From Paenibacillus agaridevorans (GTDB taxonomy: Bacteria > Bacillota > Bacilli > Paenibacillales > Paenibacillaceae), in NCBI RefSeq assembly GCF_003112455.1, contig NZ_BDQX01000036.1:180423-225235 (forward strand): a stretch of 44,813 nucleotides of DNA, given 5' to 3'. Made by a program: the position numbers and the translations under genes. The notes below the pieces were generated by a model. That model searched no databases, was not told the origin of the DNA, and saw nothing but the letters and a program-made list of their open reading frames with translations. Shown piece by piece: positions 16,219 to 24,656 of this stretch (the first letter of the stretch is position 1; each line of letters begins with the position of its first letter).

Positions 16219-18044
16219 GGTTTCACCTCCACAGTCTGCCCCAGTCGGTCCAGCTTCACCACCAAGTCGGGACTCTTGGCAAGTCCGCCTTCGGACTTCG
16301 CCCCTTCGCGCAGCTCGGATATGGAGCTGCCGAGCTCGTCGAGCTGACGTTTCAGCTCCTGCTCGTTTCCGGCTTCTAGCAGCGCCTTCGCCAGCCGCTT
16401 CTCGATCGATTCGCCTCCGTCGAGCCTCTCCAGTATATGGTCCAGCTCGCCGATCACGAGCTCGAACAAGTTGATCTTCTCGTGCAGCAAACCTACGATA
16501 TGCTCTTCGATCGTGCCGAGCGTGCACAGATTGTAGATCTTCACATCTTCGGTCTGGCCGAGTCGATGCACGCGTCCGATCCGCTGCTCCACGCGCATGG
16601 GGTTCCATGGCAGGTCGAAGTTGATCATGTTGTGGCAGAATTGCAGATTGATGCCTTCACCGCCGGCTTCCGTTGCGATCATAATCTGAGCTCTGCCGCG
16701 GAAGAGGTCCATCATCCAATCCTTTTTGCCACGGTTCATGCCGCCGCGATAGGGGACGGCGATCATATCGTTTGCGCGGAAAAATTGCAGCAGATATTCC
16801 TGTGTCGCCCGATACTCCGTAAAGATGATGACTTTTTCGTTCATCTCCTTTACAAGCTCCATCGTTTTTTCTGCTTTCGTATTGGCTTTAATGCCCTTGA
16901 TCTTTTCGACGAGCCCCCAGATTTTGGCCCGGAGCGGAGAATCCTCCGACGTTTTCTTGAACAGATTGACCAGCGTCAGGAAGACGGCATCGCGGCTGCT
17001 GCATACTTCGCGCTGCAAAGTAACGAGCGACAGCATGCTGGTCATATCGCCCCCGCTTTCTTCGTAACGTTCCTTCACGAATCCGGTGACGGCATCATAT
17101 AGCGCCTTCTCATCTTGGGAAAGCGAGAGCGGTATGTTTTTAACGAACCGCTTGGTAAAGTGAATGCCGCCGTCGCCGCGCCGATTGCGAATCATGACAT
17201 TCGACAGAGCCTCTTGCAGCTGATCTTCATTTTTCGGCAGCCGTTTATCCACGACGAAATTGGCGGCGAATTCGCTTTGCCCGCCTAACTGTCCCGGTTT
17301 GAGCAGCGTAATAAGGTTGTACAGCTCGTCGAGATCGTTCTGGATCGGCGTTGCCGTCAGCAAAAGGCAATATTTTTTGCGAAGCAGGTTGGCGAACTGA
17401 TAGTTCGTCGTTTTTTTGTTCTTCAGCTTATGGGCTTCGTCGATAATGATGAGATCATAGTCGGTGCCCAGCACGAGCTCCCGATGAGGTTCCCGCTTGG
17501 CGGTGTCGATGGAGGCGACAACGACGTCGTAACCCCAAGTATGATCCCGTTTCTGAGCGACGGCCGAGATGCCGAATTTCTGGTTGAGTTCCCGCACCCA
17601 TTGCAATACTAAAGAAGCGGGAACGAGAATAAGCGCTCGCTTGACCAGGCCGCGGACCATATATTCCTTGAGCACAAGCCCGGCTTCGATCGTCTTGCCA
17701 AGTCCCACTTCATCTGCGAGAATGGCACGGCCTCCCATCTCATGCAGCACCTTGCCGGCCGTGCCGATCTGGTGGGGGAGAGGCTCGAAGTCCGGCAGCA
17801 AGCGCAGGCATTGCAATTCTTCGAAACTCTCAACGCGCTTGGCATGTTCGGCTTCCATAGCGAGCTGGTATAACGTCCAGTCATCCCACGGACCGCCTCG
17901 CGATATTCGATTCTGGAGCTCGTCGTACCAGGAACGGTCGAATTGCAGATCGACCAGAGGATGAAGTCTACGCGTAACGGCGGTATCGCTGCTTGCCGCT
18001 CCCGTGCTGGACGGCTGGTGCGGAGACGTAAGTTGATCGGTCAT
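16215..18044 (-). CDS. yqhH: SNF2-family DEAD/DEAH-box helicase, YqhH-like
   Basis: A 609-residue ATP-dependent DNA translocase of the SNF2/RapA group. Motifs in order: I, ILADEVGLGKTIEAG (about residue 96); II, LIIIDEAHKLKN (about 202); III, LLLTATPIQND (about 230); V, ATEAGGEGINLQ (about 460); VI, NPMRVEQRIGRVHRLGQ (about 480). The C-terminus (residues ~530-600) is a charged helix. It starts with ATG 18044 after GGAAGGAGC. It is divergent from nrdJ and co-transcribed with yqhG. The family remodels protein-nucleic acid complexes; the target here is unknown. Confidence 0.92.
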   Translation of the reverse strand: MTDQLTSPHQPSSTGAASSDTAVTRRLHPLVDLQFDRSWYDELQNRISRGGPWDDWTLYQLAMEAEHAKRVESFEELQCLRLLPDFEPLPHQIGTAGKVLHEMGGRAILADEVGLGKTIEAGLVLKEYMVRGLVKRALILVPASLVLQWVRELNQKFGISAVAQKRDHTWGYDVVVASIDTAKREPHRELVLGTDYDLIIIDEAHKLKNKKTTNYQFANLLRKKYCLLLTATPIQNDLDELYNLITLLKPGQLGGQSEFAANFVVDKRLPKNEDQLQEALSNVMIRNRRGDGGIHFTKRFVKNIPLSLSQDEKALYDAVTGFVKERYEESGGDMTSMLSLVTLQREVCSSRDAVFLTLVNLFKKTSEDSPLRAKIWGLVEKIKGIKANTKAEKTMELVKEMNEKVIIFTEYRATQEYLLQFFRANDMIAVPYRGGMNRGKKDWMMDLFRGRAQIMIATEAGGEGINLQFCHNMINFDLPWNPMRVEQRIGRVHRLGQTEDVKIYNLCTLGTIEEHIVGLLHEKINLFELVIGELDHILERLDGGESIEKRLAKALLEAGNEQELKRQLDELGSSISELREGAKSEGGLAKSPDLVVKLDRLGQTVEVKP

Positions 18045-18138
18045 AGGAAGCTCCTTCCATTCTTAAAAAAGGGTGAAGTTGTCATTAGTATTGCCTTGTT
18101 GGACCATAATCATAAGACAGACTGGAAAATGAAGTGAA

Positions 18139-18187
18139 TATCCATATATAGTGTGATATAATATGTGAGGTATACTATATGTAGATG
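18139..18187 (+). promoter_or_regulatory. nrdJ promoter with two NrdR-like boxes
   Basis: Box 1, TATCCATATATAGTGT (18139-18154), and box 2, ATACTATATGTAGATG (18172-18187), match 12 and 11 of 16 positions of the NrdR consensus ACACWATATATWGTGT. Their starts are 33 bases apart, about three helical turns, as in known NrdR sites. An extended -10, TG-A-TATAAT (18154-18162), lies between them. The -35 is weak. Repression of RNR genes by NrdR-dNTP is the known mode. Confidence 0.7.
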
Positions 18188-18248
18188 TTGTCGGTGTCCG
18201 TAATTGTGAATTTATTCTCGGAATGCAAAAACAAAGGAGAGAATACCC

Positions 18249-20909
18249 ATGCGGCTCGAAGGTCTAAGCGAAAAAATATTTCTTGATCGGTATGCCAAAA
18301 AACATCCTAACGGTCAGTTATGCAAACTTGGCGATACGGTGCTCGTGCTTGTAAAGGACGATCCTAAATTCCCGACGAAGGAAGTAGGGGTAGTCACAGC
18401 TCGCCAAGGAAATGAAGTTACGGTTCAACTCCGTGGAGGAGACTCGGTGGAGACGACCGCAGACAAGCTTGTGCTGCCTCTGGAGGTTACGCCAACCGGC
18501 ATGTGGAACCGTCTTGCGGAGTCTATTGCCTCTGCCGAGGAACGCCCCGATAAACGCGTAGAATGGGAAGGGCGGTTCCTCGATGCGCTGCAAGACTGGA
18601 AGCTTGTGCCGGGCGGACGCATTATGGCGGGAGCGGGAGCCAGCGACGAGCTTACGCTTTTTAACTGTTACGTCGTACCGTCGCCGAAGGACAGCCGCGG
18701 CGGCATCATGACGACGCTGGGCGACATGACGGAGATTATGGCCCGCGGAGGGGGCGTCGGGATGAACCTCTCTTCGCTTAGACCTCGTCGCGCCGTCGTG
18801 GCAGGGGTTAACGGCTCCTCCAGCGGATCCGTCTCCTGGGGCGGCCTTTTCAGTTATGCTACGGGGCTTATTGAGCAAGGTGGTTCGCGCAGGGGCGCTT
18901 TAATGATCATGCTTAACGACTGGCATCCCGATCTGCTGGAGTTTATTACGGTGAAGCAGAAGATGGGCGAGGTAACGAACGCAAATCTCTCTGTCTGCGT
19001 GAGCGACGCCTTTATGGATGCGGTGAAACGGGATCTGGAGTGGGAGCTTGTATTCCCGGACACGAAGGAAACGGGTTACGACGAGCTGTGGGACGGAGAT
19101 TTAGCGAAGTGGCGCGAGCTCGGCAAGCGGGTCGTTACCTATCGCAAACTGCCCGCGCGTGAAATATGGCATGTCATGATGGAGTCGGCATGGCGTTCCG
19201 CGGAGCCGGGCGTCGTCTTTATGGAGCGGTATAACAAGAAATCTAATAGTTGGTATTTTAACCCAATTGTGTCAACTAATCCCTGCGGAGAGCAGGGCCT
19301 GCCGGGCTGGGGAGTATGCAACCTGTCCGCCGTGAACTTGTCCCAGTTTTATGACGCGAAAAGGGGGGGCGTGGATTGGGATGAGCTCGCCCAAGTGACC
19401 CAGTCTGCCGTGCGGTTCCTGGACAATGTCATCGATAAGACGCCATACCACTTTGAGCAAAATGAACGAAATCAGAAGCTGGAGAGGCGAATCGGACTAG
19501 GCACCATGGGTCTGGCGGAGCTTATGATCAAGCTGGGAATCCGTTATGGGGGAGAGGAATCGATTGATTTCCTGGACCGTCTGTTCGGCTTTATTGCGAA
19601 GGAAGCGTATCTGGCATCCTCCCGGCTTGCGGCGGAGAAAGGTTCGTTCCCGGCGTTCGACGCGGATCTGTATCTCCAAAGCGGATTTATGAAAGAGCTG
19701 GTTGCGGCCTATCCCGAGGTTGGCGAGGCGATCCGCAGGGACGGTATTCGTAACGTAACGGTGCTGACGCAAGCCCCTACAGGAAGTACGGGCACGATGG
19801 TAGGCACGTCGACGGGTATCGAGCCCTACTTCGCCTTCGAATATTACCGGCAGAGCAGGCTGGGTTACGACAAGCAGCTTGTGCCGATCGCGCAGCAATG
19901 GCTGGATGAGCATCCCGGAGAGGAGCTTCCCGATTATTTCGTGACGGCGATGAGCCTCTCGGCAGAGGATCATATTCGGGTCCAGGCGACCATCCAGCGT
20001 TGGGTCGACAGCTCCATCTCCAAGACGGCCAATTGTCCGGCAGACTTCACCGTGGAGGAGACGAAGCATCTCTACGAGCTTGCTTATGATCTGGGCTGCA
20101 AAGGCGTCACGATCTATCGCGACGGCAGCAGGGATGTGCAAGTACTGTCGGCGGGAGAGAAGGAGTCCTCCGTCAAGGATGTAGAAAAGTCTGATGCGGA
20201 ATCCCAAGAAAAAGCGGAATCTCCGACAGAATTTGAACAGACAGGCAACCTCACTGTTCCATCGACTTTTACAGATACATCCAGCCGGGAGAATCCTGTA
20301 TCTGTGGATAAACAATATAAGCGCCGCCCGTCCGTCTTGCGCGGAGCGACTTACAAGATGAACACGCCGTTCGGCATGGCCTACATTACGATTAACGATC
20401 TGGACGGCTCGCCGGCGGAAATATTCCTCAACGTTGGCAAGGCCGGTTCCGACGTGTTCGCCATGGCGGAAGCGCTCGGCCGCGTATGCTCGTTATTCCT
20501 GCGCTACGGCGACCACGGCAGCAAAGTGAAGCTGCTGGTCAAACATTTAAAGGGGATCGGAGGCACCGGAGCGATCGGCTTTGGACCGAATCGCGTAGAA
20601 TCTATTGCCGATGCCGTCGCGAAGGCGCTGGAAATGCATATAGAAGGCGGTCGGGAACCGCTTGACGTTGTCTTCCAGTCGGAGATGGTATCGGATGAGC
20701 TGGCGGCAGCTCAAGCTGCCGCGAACGGAACGGGCGTTTATCCCAACTACGCGACCGACTCGGAAACCGGCTCTCCGCGAGATCATTTCAAACATAAGGC
20801 CGCAATGGAGACTCATCCGGATCTATGTCCTTCTTGCGGCTCCGCTACATTAATGAGTATCGAAGGCTGCAAACAATGTACGGTATGCGGGTTCAGTAAG
20901 TGTAATTAA
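18249..20909 (+). CDS. nrdJ: Vitamin B12-dependent ribonucleoside-diphosphate reductase (class II)
   Basis: An 886-residue adenosylcobalamin-dependent enzyme that reduces ribonucleotides to deoxyribonucleotides for DNA synthesis. Redox and thiyl cysteines fit C140 (LFNCYVV), C346 (NPCGEQGLPGWG) and C357 (GVCNLSAVNL). The nucleotide/phosphate loop APTGSTGTM is near residue 511. A linker rich in Glu and Ser (about 630-690) joins a TSCPD domain (about 695-810). The C-terminus has a CPSC...CTVCGFSKC zinc-ribbon-like redox tail. The ATG lies 8 bases after AAAGGAG. No cobalamin riboswitch was recognised upstream. It stands alone, without a class I partner gene in view. Confidence 0.97.
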   Translation: MRLEGLSEKIFLDRYAKKHPNGQLCKLGDTVLVLVKDDPKFPTKEVGVVTARQGNEVTVQLRGGDSVETTADKLVLPLEVTPTGMWNRLAESIASAEERPDKRVEWEGRFLDALQDWKLVPGGRIMAGAGASDELTLFNCYVVPSPKDSRGGIMTTLGDMTEIMARGGGVGMNLSSLRPRRAVVAGVNGSSSGSVSWGGLFSYATGLIEQGGSRRGALMIMLNDWHPDLLEFITVKQKMGEVTNANLSVCVSDAFMDAVKRDLEWELVFPDTKETGYDELWDGDLAKWRELGKRVVTYRKLPAREIWHVMMESAWRSAEPGVVFMERYNKKSNSWYFNPIVSTNPCGEQGLPGWGVCNLSAVNLSQFYDAKRGGVDWDELAQVTQSAVRFLDNVIDKTPYHFEQNERNQKLERRIGLGTMGLAELMIKLGIRYGGEESIDFLDRLFGFIAKEAYLASSRLAAEKGSFPAFDADLYLQSGFMKELVAAYPEVGEAIRRDGIRNVTVLTQAPTGSTGTMVGTSTGIEPYFAFEYYRQSRLGYDKQLVPIAQQWLDEHPGEELPDYFVTAMSLSAEDHIRVQATIQRWVDSSISKTANCPADFTVEETKHLYELAYDLGCKGVTIYRDGSRDVQVLSAGEKESSVKDVEKSDAESQEKAESPTEFEQTGNLTVPSTFTDTSSRENPVSVDKQYKRRPSVLRGATYKMNTPFGMAYITINDLDGSPAEIFLNVGKAGSDVFAMAEALGRVCSLFLRYGDHGSKVKLLVKHLKGIGGTGAIGFGPNRVESIADAVAKALEMHIEGGREPLDVVFQSEMVSDELAAAQAAANGTGVYPNYATDSETGSPRDHFKHKAAMETHPDLCPSCGSATLMSIEGCKQCTVCGFSKCN

Positions 20910-20925
20910 GAAAGTTGGTTCCCTT

Positions 20926-20955
20926 TTGAAAGCTTAGGGTTTGTTCTGGTATACT
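20926..20955 (+). promoter_or_regulatory. Promoter of the FAD oxidoreductase gene
   Basis: TTGAAA (20926-20931), an 18-base spacer and TATACT (20950-20955) with an upstream TG (20947-20948), which makes an extended -10. The gene starts 42 bases later. Confidence 0.65.
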
Positions 20956-20997
20956 CGAATAGATAGACAAACCTAACGATCGAAGGGAGCGATTGAC

Positions 20998-21570
20998 ATG
21001 TATGATGTTGCTATTATCGGGTCTGGACCTGCAGGAGCGAGCGCTGCTATCTTTACGGCCAAGGCTGGCAAAAAAACGATCGTGCTGGACGCCGATCAAA
21101 GTGTTACTAAAAGGGCCTGGATCGAAAATCATTACGGCGCGCCCGAAATCAGCGGGCCGGATCTCGTAGAGACAGGCAGAAAGCAAGCGGCTAAACACGG
21201 AGCGGAACTGGTTGCTTCCAAGGCGGTTGCACTGGAGACTGCAGGCGAGAACCTCCGTGTGCAAGCGGAGGATGGCACGGTCTACGAAGCGAAGCACGTC
21301 ATTTTAGCAACCGGCATGTCGGTTGAGCTGGCTGAAGCTAGCGGCGTGGCGGTGAAGCCGGGAACGGAGCCGCGCATCAAAAGTATTGTGGATTGCGATG
21401 CGGAAGGCAAAACTAGCGTGGCCGGCGTATGGGCGGCGGGCACTGTTGCAGGGGTAAGCATGCATACGATTATTACCGCGGGAGACGGCGCGAAGGTCGC
21501 TATTAATGTGATCAGCGAGCTTAACGGTGCCCGTTATGTCGATCATGACGTACTGAAAGTGAACGGTTAG
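20998..21570 (+). CDS. Small FAD-dependent oxidoreductase (thioredoxin-reductase-like, FAD domain only)
   Basis: A 190-residue protein. It begins with the Rossmann dinucleotide motif VAIIGSGPAGASAA and an acidic end of strand 2 (IVLDAD). It closes with the second FAD motif TSVAGVWAAGTVAG followed by HTIITAGDGAKVAINVIS, as in thioredoxin reductases. It lacks both the separate NADPH-binding domain and the CxxC redox pair, since ILATGMS runs directly into the FAD C-terminal half. The donor and acceptor are therefore unclear; it may need a partner reductase. It has its own promoter and GGGAG ribosome binding site, and a terminator follows. Confidence 0.85.
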   Translation: MYDVAIIGSGPAGASAAIFTAKAGKKTIVLDADQSVTKRAWIENHYGAPEISGPDLVETGRKQAAKHGAELVASKAVALETAGENLRVQAEDGTVYEAKHVILATGMSVELAEASGVAVKPGTEPRIKSIVDCDAEGKTSVAGVWAAGTVAGVSMHTIITAGDGAKVAINVISELNGARYVDHDVLKVNG

Positions 21571-21637
21571 TCTAAGAGATTCAAATCGATAGGGCCCAAT
21601 AAATAACGTAATGATAAAAACACATATGATAACAGCT

Positions 21638-21662
21638 AGTCCGGGCGCTGCCCGGACTTTTT
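21638..21662 (+). terminator. Rho-independent terminator after the FAD oxidoreductase gene
   Basis: A 9-bp perfect GC-rich stem (21638-21646 with 21650-21658), a 3-base loop and TTTTT. Confidence 0.92.
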
Positions 21663-21674
21663 GTGTTGTCAAAT

Positions 21675-21703
21675 TTTAGTAGGCAAATAGACCCTGATAT
21701 AGT
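21675..21703 (+). promoter_or_regulatory. Possible promoter of the ABC permease gene
   Basis: An extended -10, TG-A-TATAGT (21695-21703), with a weak TTTAGT (21675-21680) 17 bases upstream. Confidence 0.4.
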
Positions 21704-21744
21704 ATGATGATAGTCATATTTTGAAACAAAGGGGAGGGTAAAGG

Positions 21745-23469
21745 ATGGATAGGGAGCTGCCGCCGCAGTCGGATTTTCCTATGCAGTCAACGCGCAACAA
21801 GTCTTTGGCGGAGAGAATTTGGCAATACAAATTTCATTATATCATCGTCATACCTGCATTTTTTCTCGTTTTTGGATTAAAGATCATGCCTTTCCTGAAC
21901 GGACTGTATGCGTCATTTCTGGAATACAAACCTTATTTGGGAGTCGGAGGCAGCCCATGGGTCGGGTGGGATAATTACAAGGCACTCTTTCAATCGCCCG
22001 AATTCCGGAGCGCATTGGGTAATACGTTGACTTACAAGATCATCTATATCGTTGCCGGAGGCGTGCTTGCCTTTGGAGCCGCATTGGCGTTAAGCGGTAT
22101 TCGATCGGGAAAGCTGAGAAGCTGGATCACTTCGATGTTTGTGTTGCCCTACGTCATTCCTTCCGTCGTACTCGGTCACTTCGCGATGCTGATGTTTTCC
22201 GCCACTTCGTCTCCTTTGGGTCCGGCAGACCGCTTGCTGCTTGGCGAATCGGGGCCTTTCCGAATGATTCTACTGGCGTTGGAGCTGCTGAAGTATGGCG
22301 GCATTCCGATGATTTTTGCTCTGGCGGCGATTGCCGCGACGCATTCCAAGATCGGCGACGGTCATAGCGGTGCGACGTTCGGTCGTTTGAATGCGCTTCC
22401 CGCCGCAAAGGCGGTTGCGGCTGTTATGCTGCTCCAGCTTGCGATGATTACAACAACGGATTTCGAGCTGCTGCATACTTTGTTTAATCCTCTTGTCATG
22501 GACACGGCCATGACAGTTGATCTGTTCGTTTATCAGATGGGCTTCCTTCAAATGAACACAGGCCCGGCATTTTCGGCTACGATTCTTTCGTATGGACTGC
22601 AGTTGGCGCTCGCGCTGGCAGCCTATTTTATCGTACGAGGAACCTTGCTGGATTCGTTGTTTCAGCGCGATGCCGATCCGGCTGCCGATTTAAAAGGCGG
22701 CTCTGCGGTTGCCGGAGGAGTCGTTGGGGTTGCAGGCACGGGACTCGTGTTGTTTGTGCTTTACTTTATCTTCGTAGATCCATTTCTAAGTCAAAGCTCA
22801 ACGGAAATTCCTTTAACCGAGCTTCTACGGATGCCAAACGTGGCACTGAGCGCCGTACTGTTCTGGGGAGCGACGCTGATTAGCATGCTCGTTACGATTA
22901 CCCTCGCTTATCCTATGACAGCGCGCCGTCTGCCGGGCGGGACGTTGTATCGGATTCTCCTGATTGCCGTCATGGGCATCGGAACGGGGACGTTATTCGA
23001 ATACTTGCAATTCCGTTGGCTGGGCATGGTGAATACCATATACCCGATAGCCATCGTAGGTTTTATAAACATTGTTTCGGCATTCGTGCTCAAAAGCATC
23101 TTTAACGGCCAATACGGCCACTTGAAGGAGCAAGCGGAGCTCGAGGGACGGGGAGAGTTTGCCACGTTGTTCATCTTGTTTTTGCCGAAGATATGGAAAC
23201 CTTTGCTGGCATTAGGCGCGCTTCAATTTATCGTGTTATGGAACAGCTATCTTCCGTCTTTACTGTATATAGCGGATTCTTCCAAACATCTTGGCATGAT
23301 GCAATTTCTTAATGCGATGTATATGAGCGATCAGTTCGGCATCGACCGCAGCGACCCCATCCTGTATCGGATCGGTGCGCTCTTGAGCCTGCCTCCGCTT
23401 GTGTTATTCCTGCTTTTGCGCAAATGGATCGTTGGCGGGGTGCTGTTAGGAGGATTGTTTAAAAGGTAG
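21745..23469 (+). CDS. ABC transporter permease, two permease domains fused
   Basis: A 574-residue polytopic membrane protein with roughly 12 hydrophobic segments in two halves. The first half (about 25-300) resembles sugar or iron-type binding-protein-dependent permeases (FHYIIVIPAFFLVFGLKIMPFLNGLYASF, WVGWDNYKALFQSPEFRSALGNT). Its EAA loop, which contacts the ATPase, is degenerate. The second half (about 325-574) keeps a recognisable EAA loop (KEQAELEGRGEFATLFILFLPKIWKP near residue 460). No substrate-binding protein or ATPase gene is adjacent, so partners must be encoded elsewhere. The ATG follows GGGGAGGG. The substrate is unknown; a carbohydrate-type system is the closest fit by eye. Confidence 0.8.
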   Translation: MDRELPPQSDFPMQSTRNKSLAERIWQYKFHYIIVIPAFFLVFGLKIMPFLNGLYASFLEYKPYLGVGGSPWVGWDNYKALFQSPEFRSALGNTLTYKIIYIVAGGVLAFGAALALSGIRSGKLRSWITSMFVLPYVIPSVVLGHFAMLMFSATSSPLGPADRLLLGESGPFRMILLALELLKYGGIPMIFALAAIAATHSKIGDGHSGATFGRLNALPAAKAVAAVMLLQLAMITTTDFELLHTLFNPLVMDTAMTVDLFVYQMGFLQMNTGPAFSATILSYGLQLALALAAYFIVRGTLLDSLFQRDADPAADLKGGSAVAGGVVGVAGTGLVLFVLYFIFVDPFLSQSSTEIPLTELLRMPNVALSAVLFWGATLISMLVTITLAYPMTARRLPGGTLYRILLIAVMGIGTGTLFEYLQFRWLGMVNTIYPIAIVGFINIVSAFVLKSIFNGQYGHLKEQAELEGRGEFATLFILFLPKIWKPLLALGALQFIVLWNSYLPSLLYIADSSKHLGMMQFLNAMYMSDQFGIDRSDPILYRIGALLSLPPLVLFLLLRKWIVGGVLLGGLFKR

Positions 23470-23506
23470 TTCAATTATTAGAATAATGAAAACGCCTCTA
23501 TCTGTA

Positions 23507-23535
23507 TTCTATGAAATTCGCTTGCTTCATATAGT
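23507..23535 (+). promoter_or_regulatory. Possible SigE-type promoter of spoIIP
   Basis: CATATAGT (23528-23535) differs by one base from the SigE -10 consensus CATACANT. The matching -35 region near 23507-23513 is poor. SigE control is known for spoIIP in B. subtilis. Confidence 0.35.
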
Positions 23536-23570
23536 AGTAACAACGCTAGATTGAATTGGGGGTTGTTACT

Positions 23571-24656
23571 ATGATGTACAAGCTTCGCGAAAGACTCGTT
23601 TCAGGCACCTTTTTTGCATCCACGTGTTTGTTGTCCATGTTATTAAGTGTAGGGTGGGGGCTGGCTGCCGACTCTCACCCGACTACATATGCTGCCTTGC
23701 ATACGGAAACAGAAGGGGCAGGCGGTCTTTCGACATTTCTGCAGCCCGCTCCTGAGCCGAAGGTCTCGTTCCTCGGCGGGATCCAAATGTTTCCGGGATG
23801 GGATGATGCTTCGTTAACCGCTCCAGTTCAAGGCGGAGCAGCTTTGGCAACAGCCGCCGCACCTCCTGCATCTGCGGCTCCCGCTCAACCATCCGCCTCA
23901 AATACTCCTGACAAGCCCAACCCTGCGTCAGCTCCAATTGACAAGGCGGACAAGCCTGCTGCATCGGATGCCGCATCGGCGACTGCACCGGCGTCTCCCG
24001 CCAAGGACAAGCCCGTCCGCGTCGCAAGCACCTCGCCTCGCGTGCTGGTCTATCATACGCATAATCGCGAATCGTATTTCCCAGAACTCAAGGAAGGGAC
24101 CAAAAACGCCAGCTCCAAGACGGTAAACGTCACGCTTGTCGGCAAGCGGCTGACGGCCAGTCTGCAGAAGCTTGGCATTCCCGCCTTGCAAGAGAAGATG
24201 GATTATCCGACCACGATCTCCAAGTTTAATTATGCCTACTCCTATAAGTATTCCAAACAGACGGTTGTCGACGCGTTAAGCGAGAACAAGGAGCTAACGT
24301 ACCTGCTCGACATCCACCGCGATTCCTTAAAGCGCAACAAAACGACGGTCGAGATTCATGGGAAAAATTACGCTAAAATCCTGTTCGTTATCGGCGAAAA
24401 AAATCCAAACTGGAAGGACAACAAAGCGTTTGCCACGAAACTTCACGAAGCGTTAAACGCCAAATTCCCGGGCATCTCGCGAGGCGTGCTCACGAAGGCG
24501 CCGGGAACGGGCAATGCAGAGTATAACCAGTCGCTTTCGAAGAACAGTCTCGTCGTAGAGATGGGCGGAGTCGACAATACGCTGGAAGAAAACTACCGAA
24601 CTGCGGACGCCTTGGCCGCCATCTTGCATGAGCTTGACCAGAACGGCAAGGTTTAG
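23571..24656 (+). CDS. spoIIP: Stage II sporulation protein P (SpoIIP)
   Basis: A 361-residue membrane-anchored peptidoglycan hydrolase used during engulfment, with amidase and endopeptidase activity in the SpoIID-SpoIIM-SpoIIP complex. The ATG 23571 lies 8 bases after GGGGG. Residues ~10-35 form the membrane anchor. Residues ~85-150 are a Pro/Ala-rich low-complexity linker. The catalytic SpoIIP domain starts near residue 155 with RVLVYHTHNRESYFPEL and continues with LTYLLDIHRDS, YAKILFVIGEKNPNW, and SLVVEMGGVDNTLEEN at the end. These His and Glu residues match the zinc/catalytic set of the family. Its stop overlaps the gerC stop by 4 bases (convergent). Confidence 0.95.
   Translation: MMYKLRERLVSGTFFASTCLLSMLLSVGWGLAADSHPTTYAALHTETEGAGGLSTFLQPAPEPKVSFLGGIQMFPGWDDASLTAPVQGGAALATAAAPPASAAPAQPSASNTPDKPNPASAPIDKADKPAASDAASATAPASPAKDKPVRVASTSPRVLVYHTHNRESYFPELKEGTKNASSKTVNVTLVGKRLTASLQKLGIPALQEKMDYPTTISKFNYAYSYKYSKQTVVDALSENKELTYLLDIHRDSLKRNKTTVEIHGKNYAKILFVIGEKNPNWKDNKAFATKLHEALNAKFPGISRGVLTKAPGTGNAEYNQSLSKNSLVVEMGGVDNTLEENYRTADALAAILHELDQNGKV

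Noticed and set aside
15271..16608. A 445-codon open frame longer than yqhG
   Set aside because: The first 130 codons lie inside the helicase gene in another frame and are very Arg/Ala-rich. GGAGGTGAAA before GTG 16218 gives the proper start.
18045..18248. Possible cobalamin riboswitch upstream of nrdJ
   Set aside because: The leader is AT-rich and too short, and no B12-box sequence was recognised. The NrdR-like boxes explain the visible structure better.
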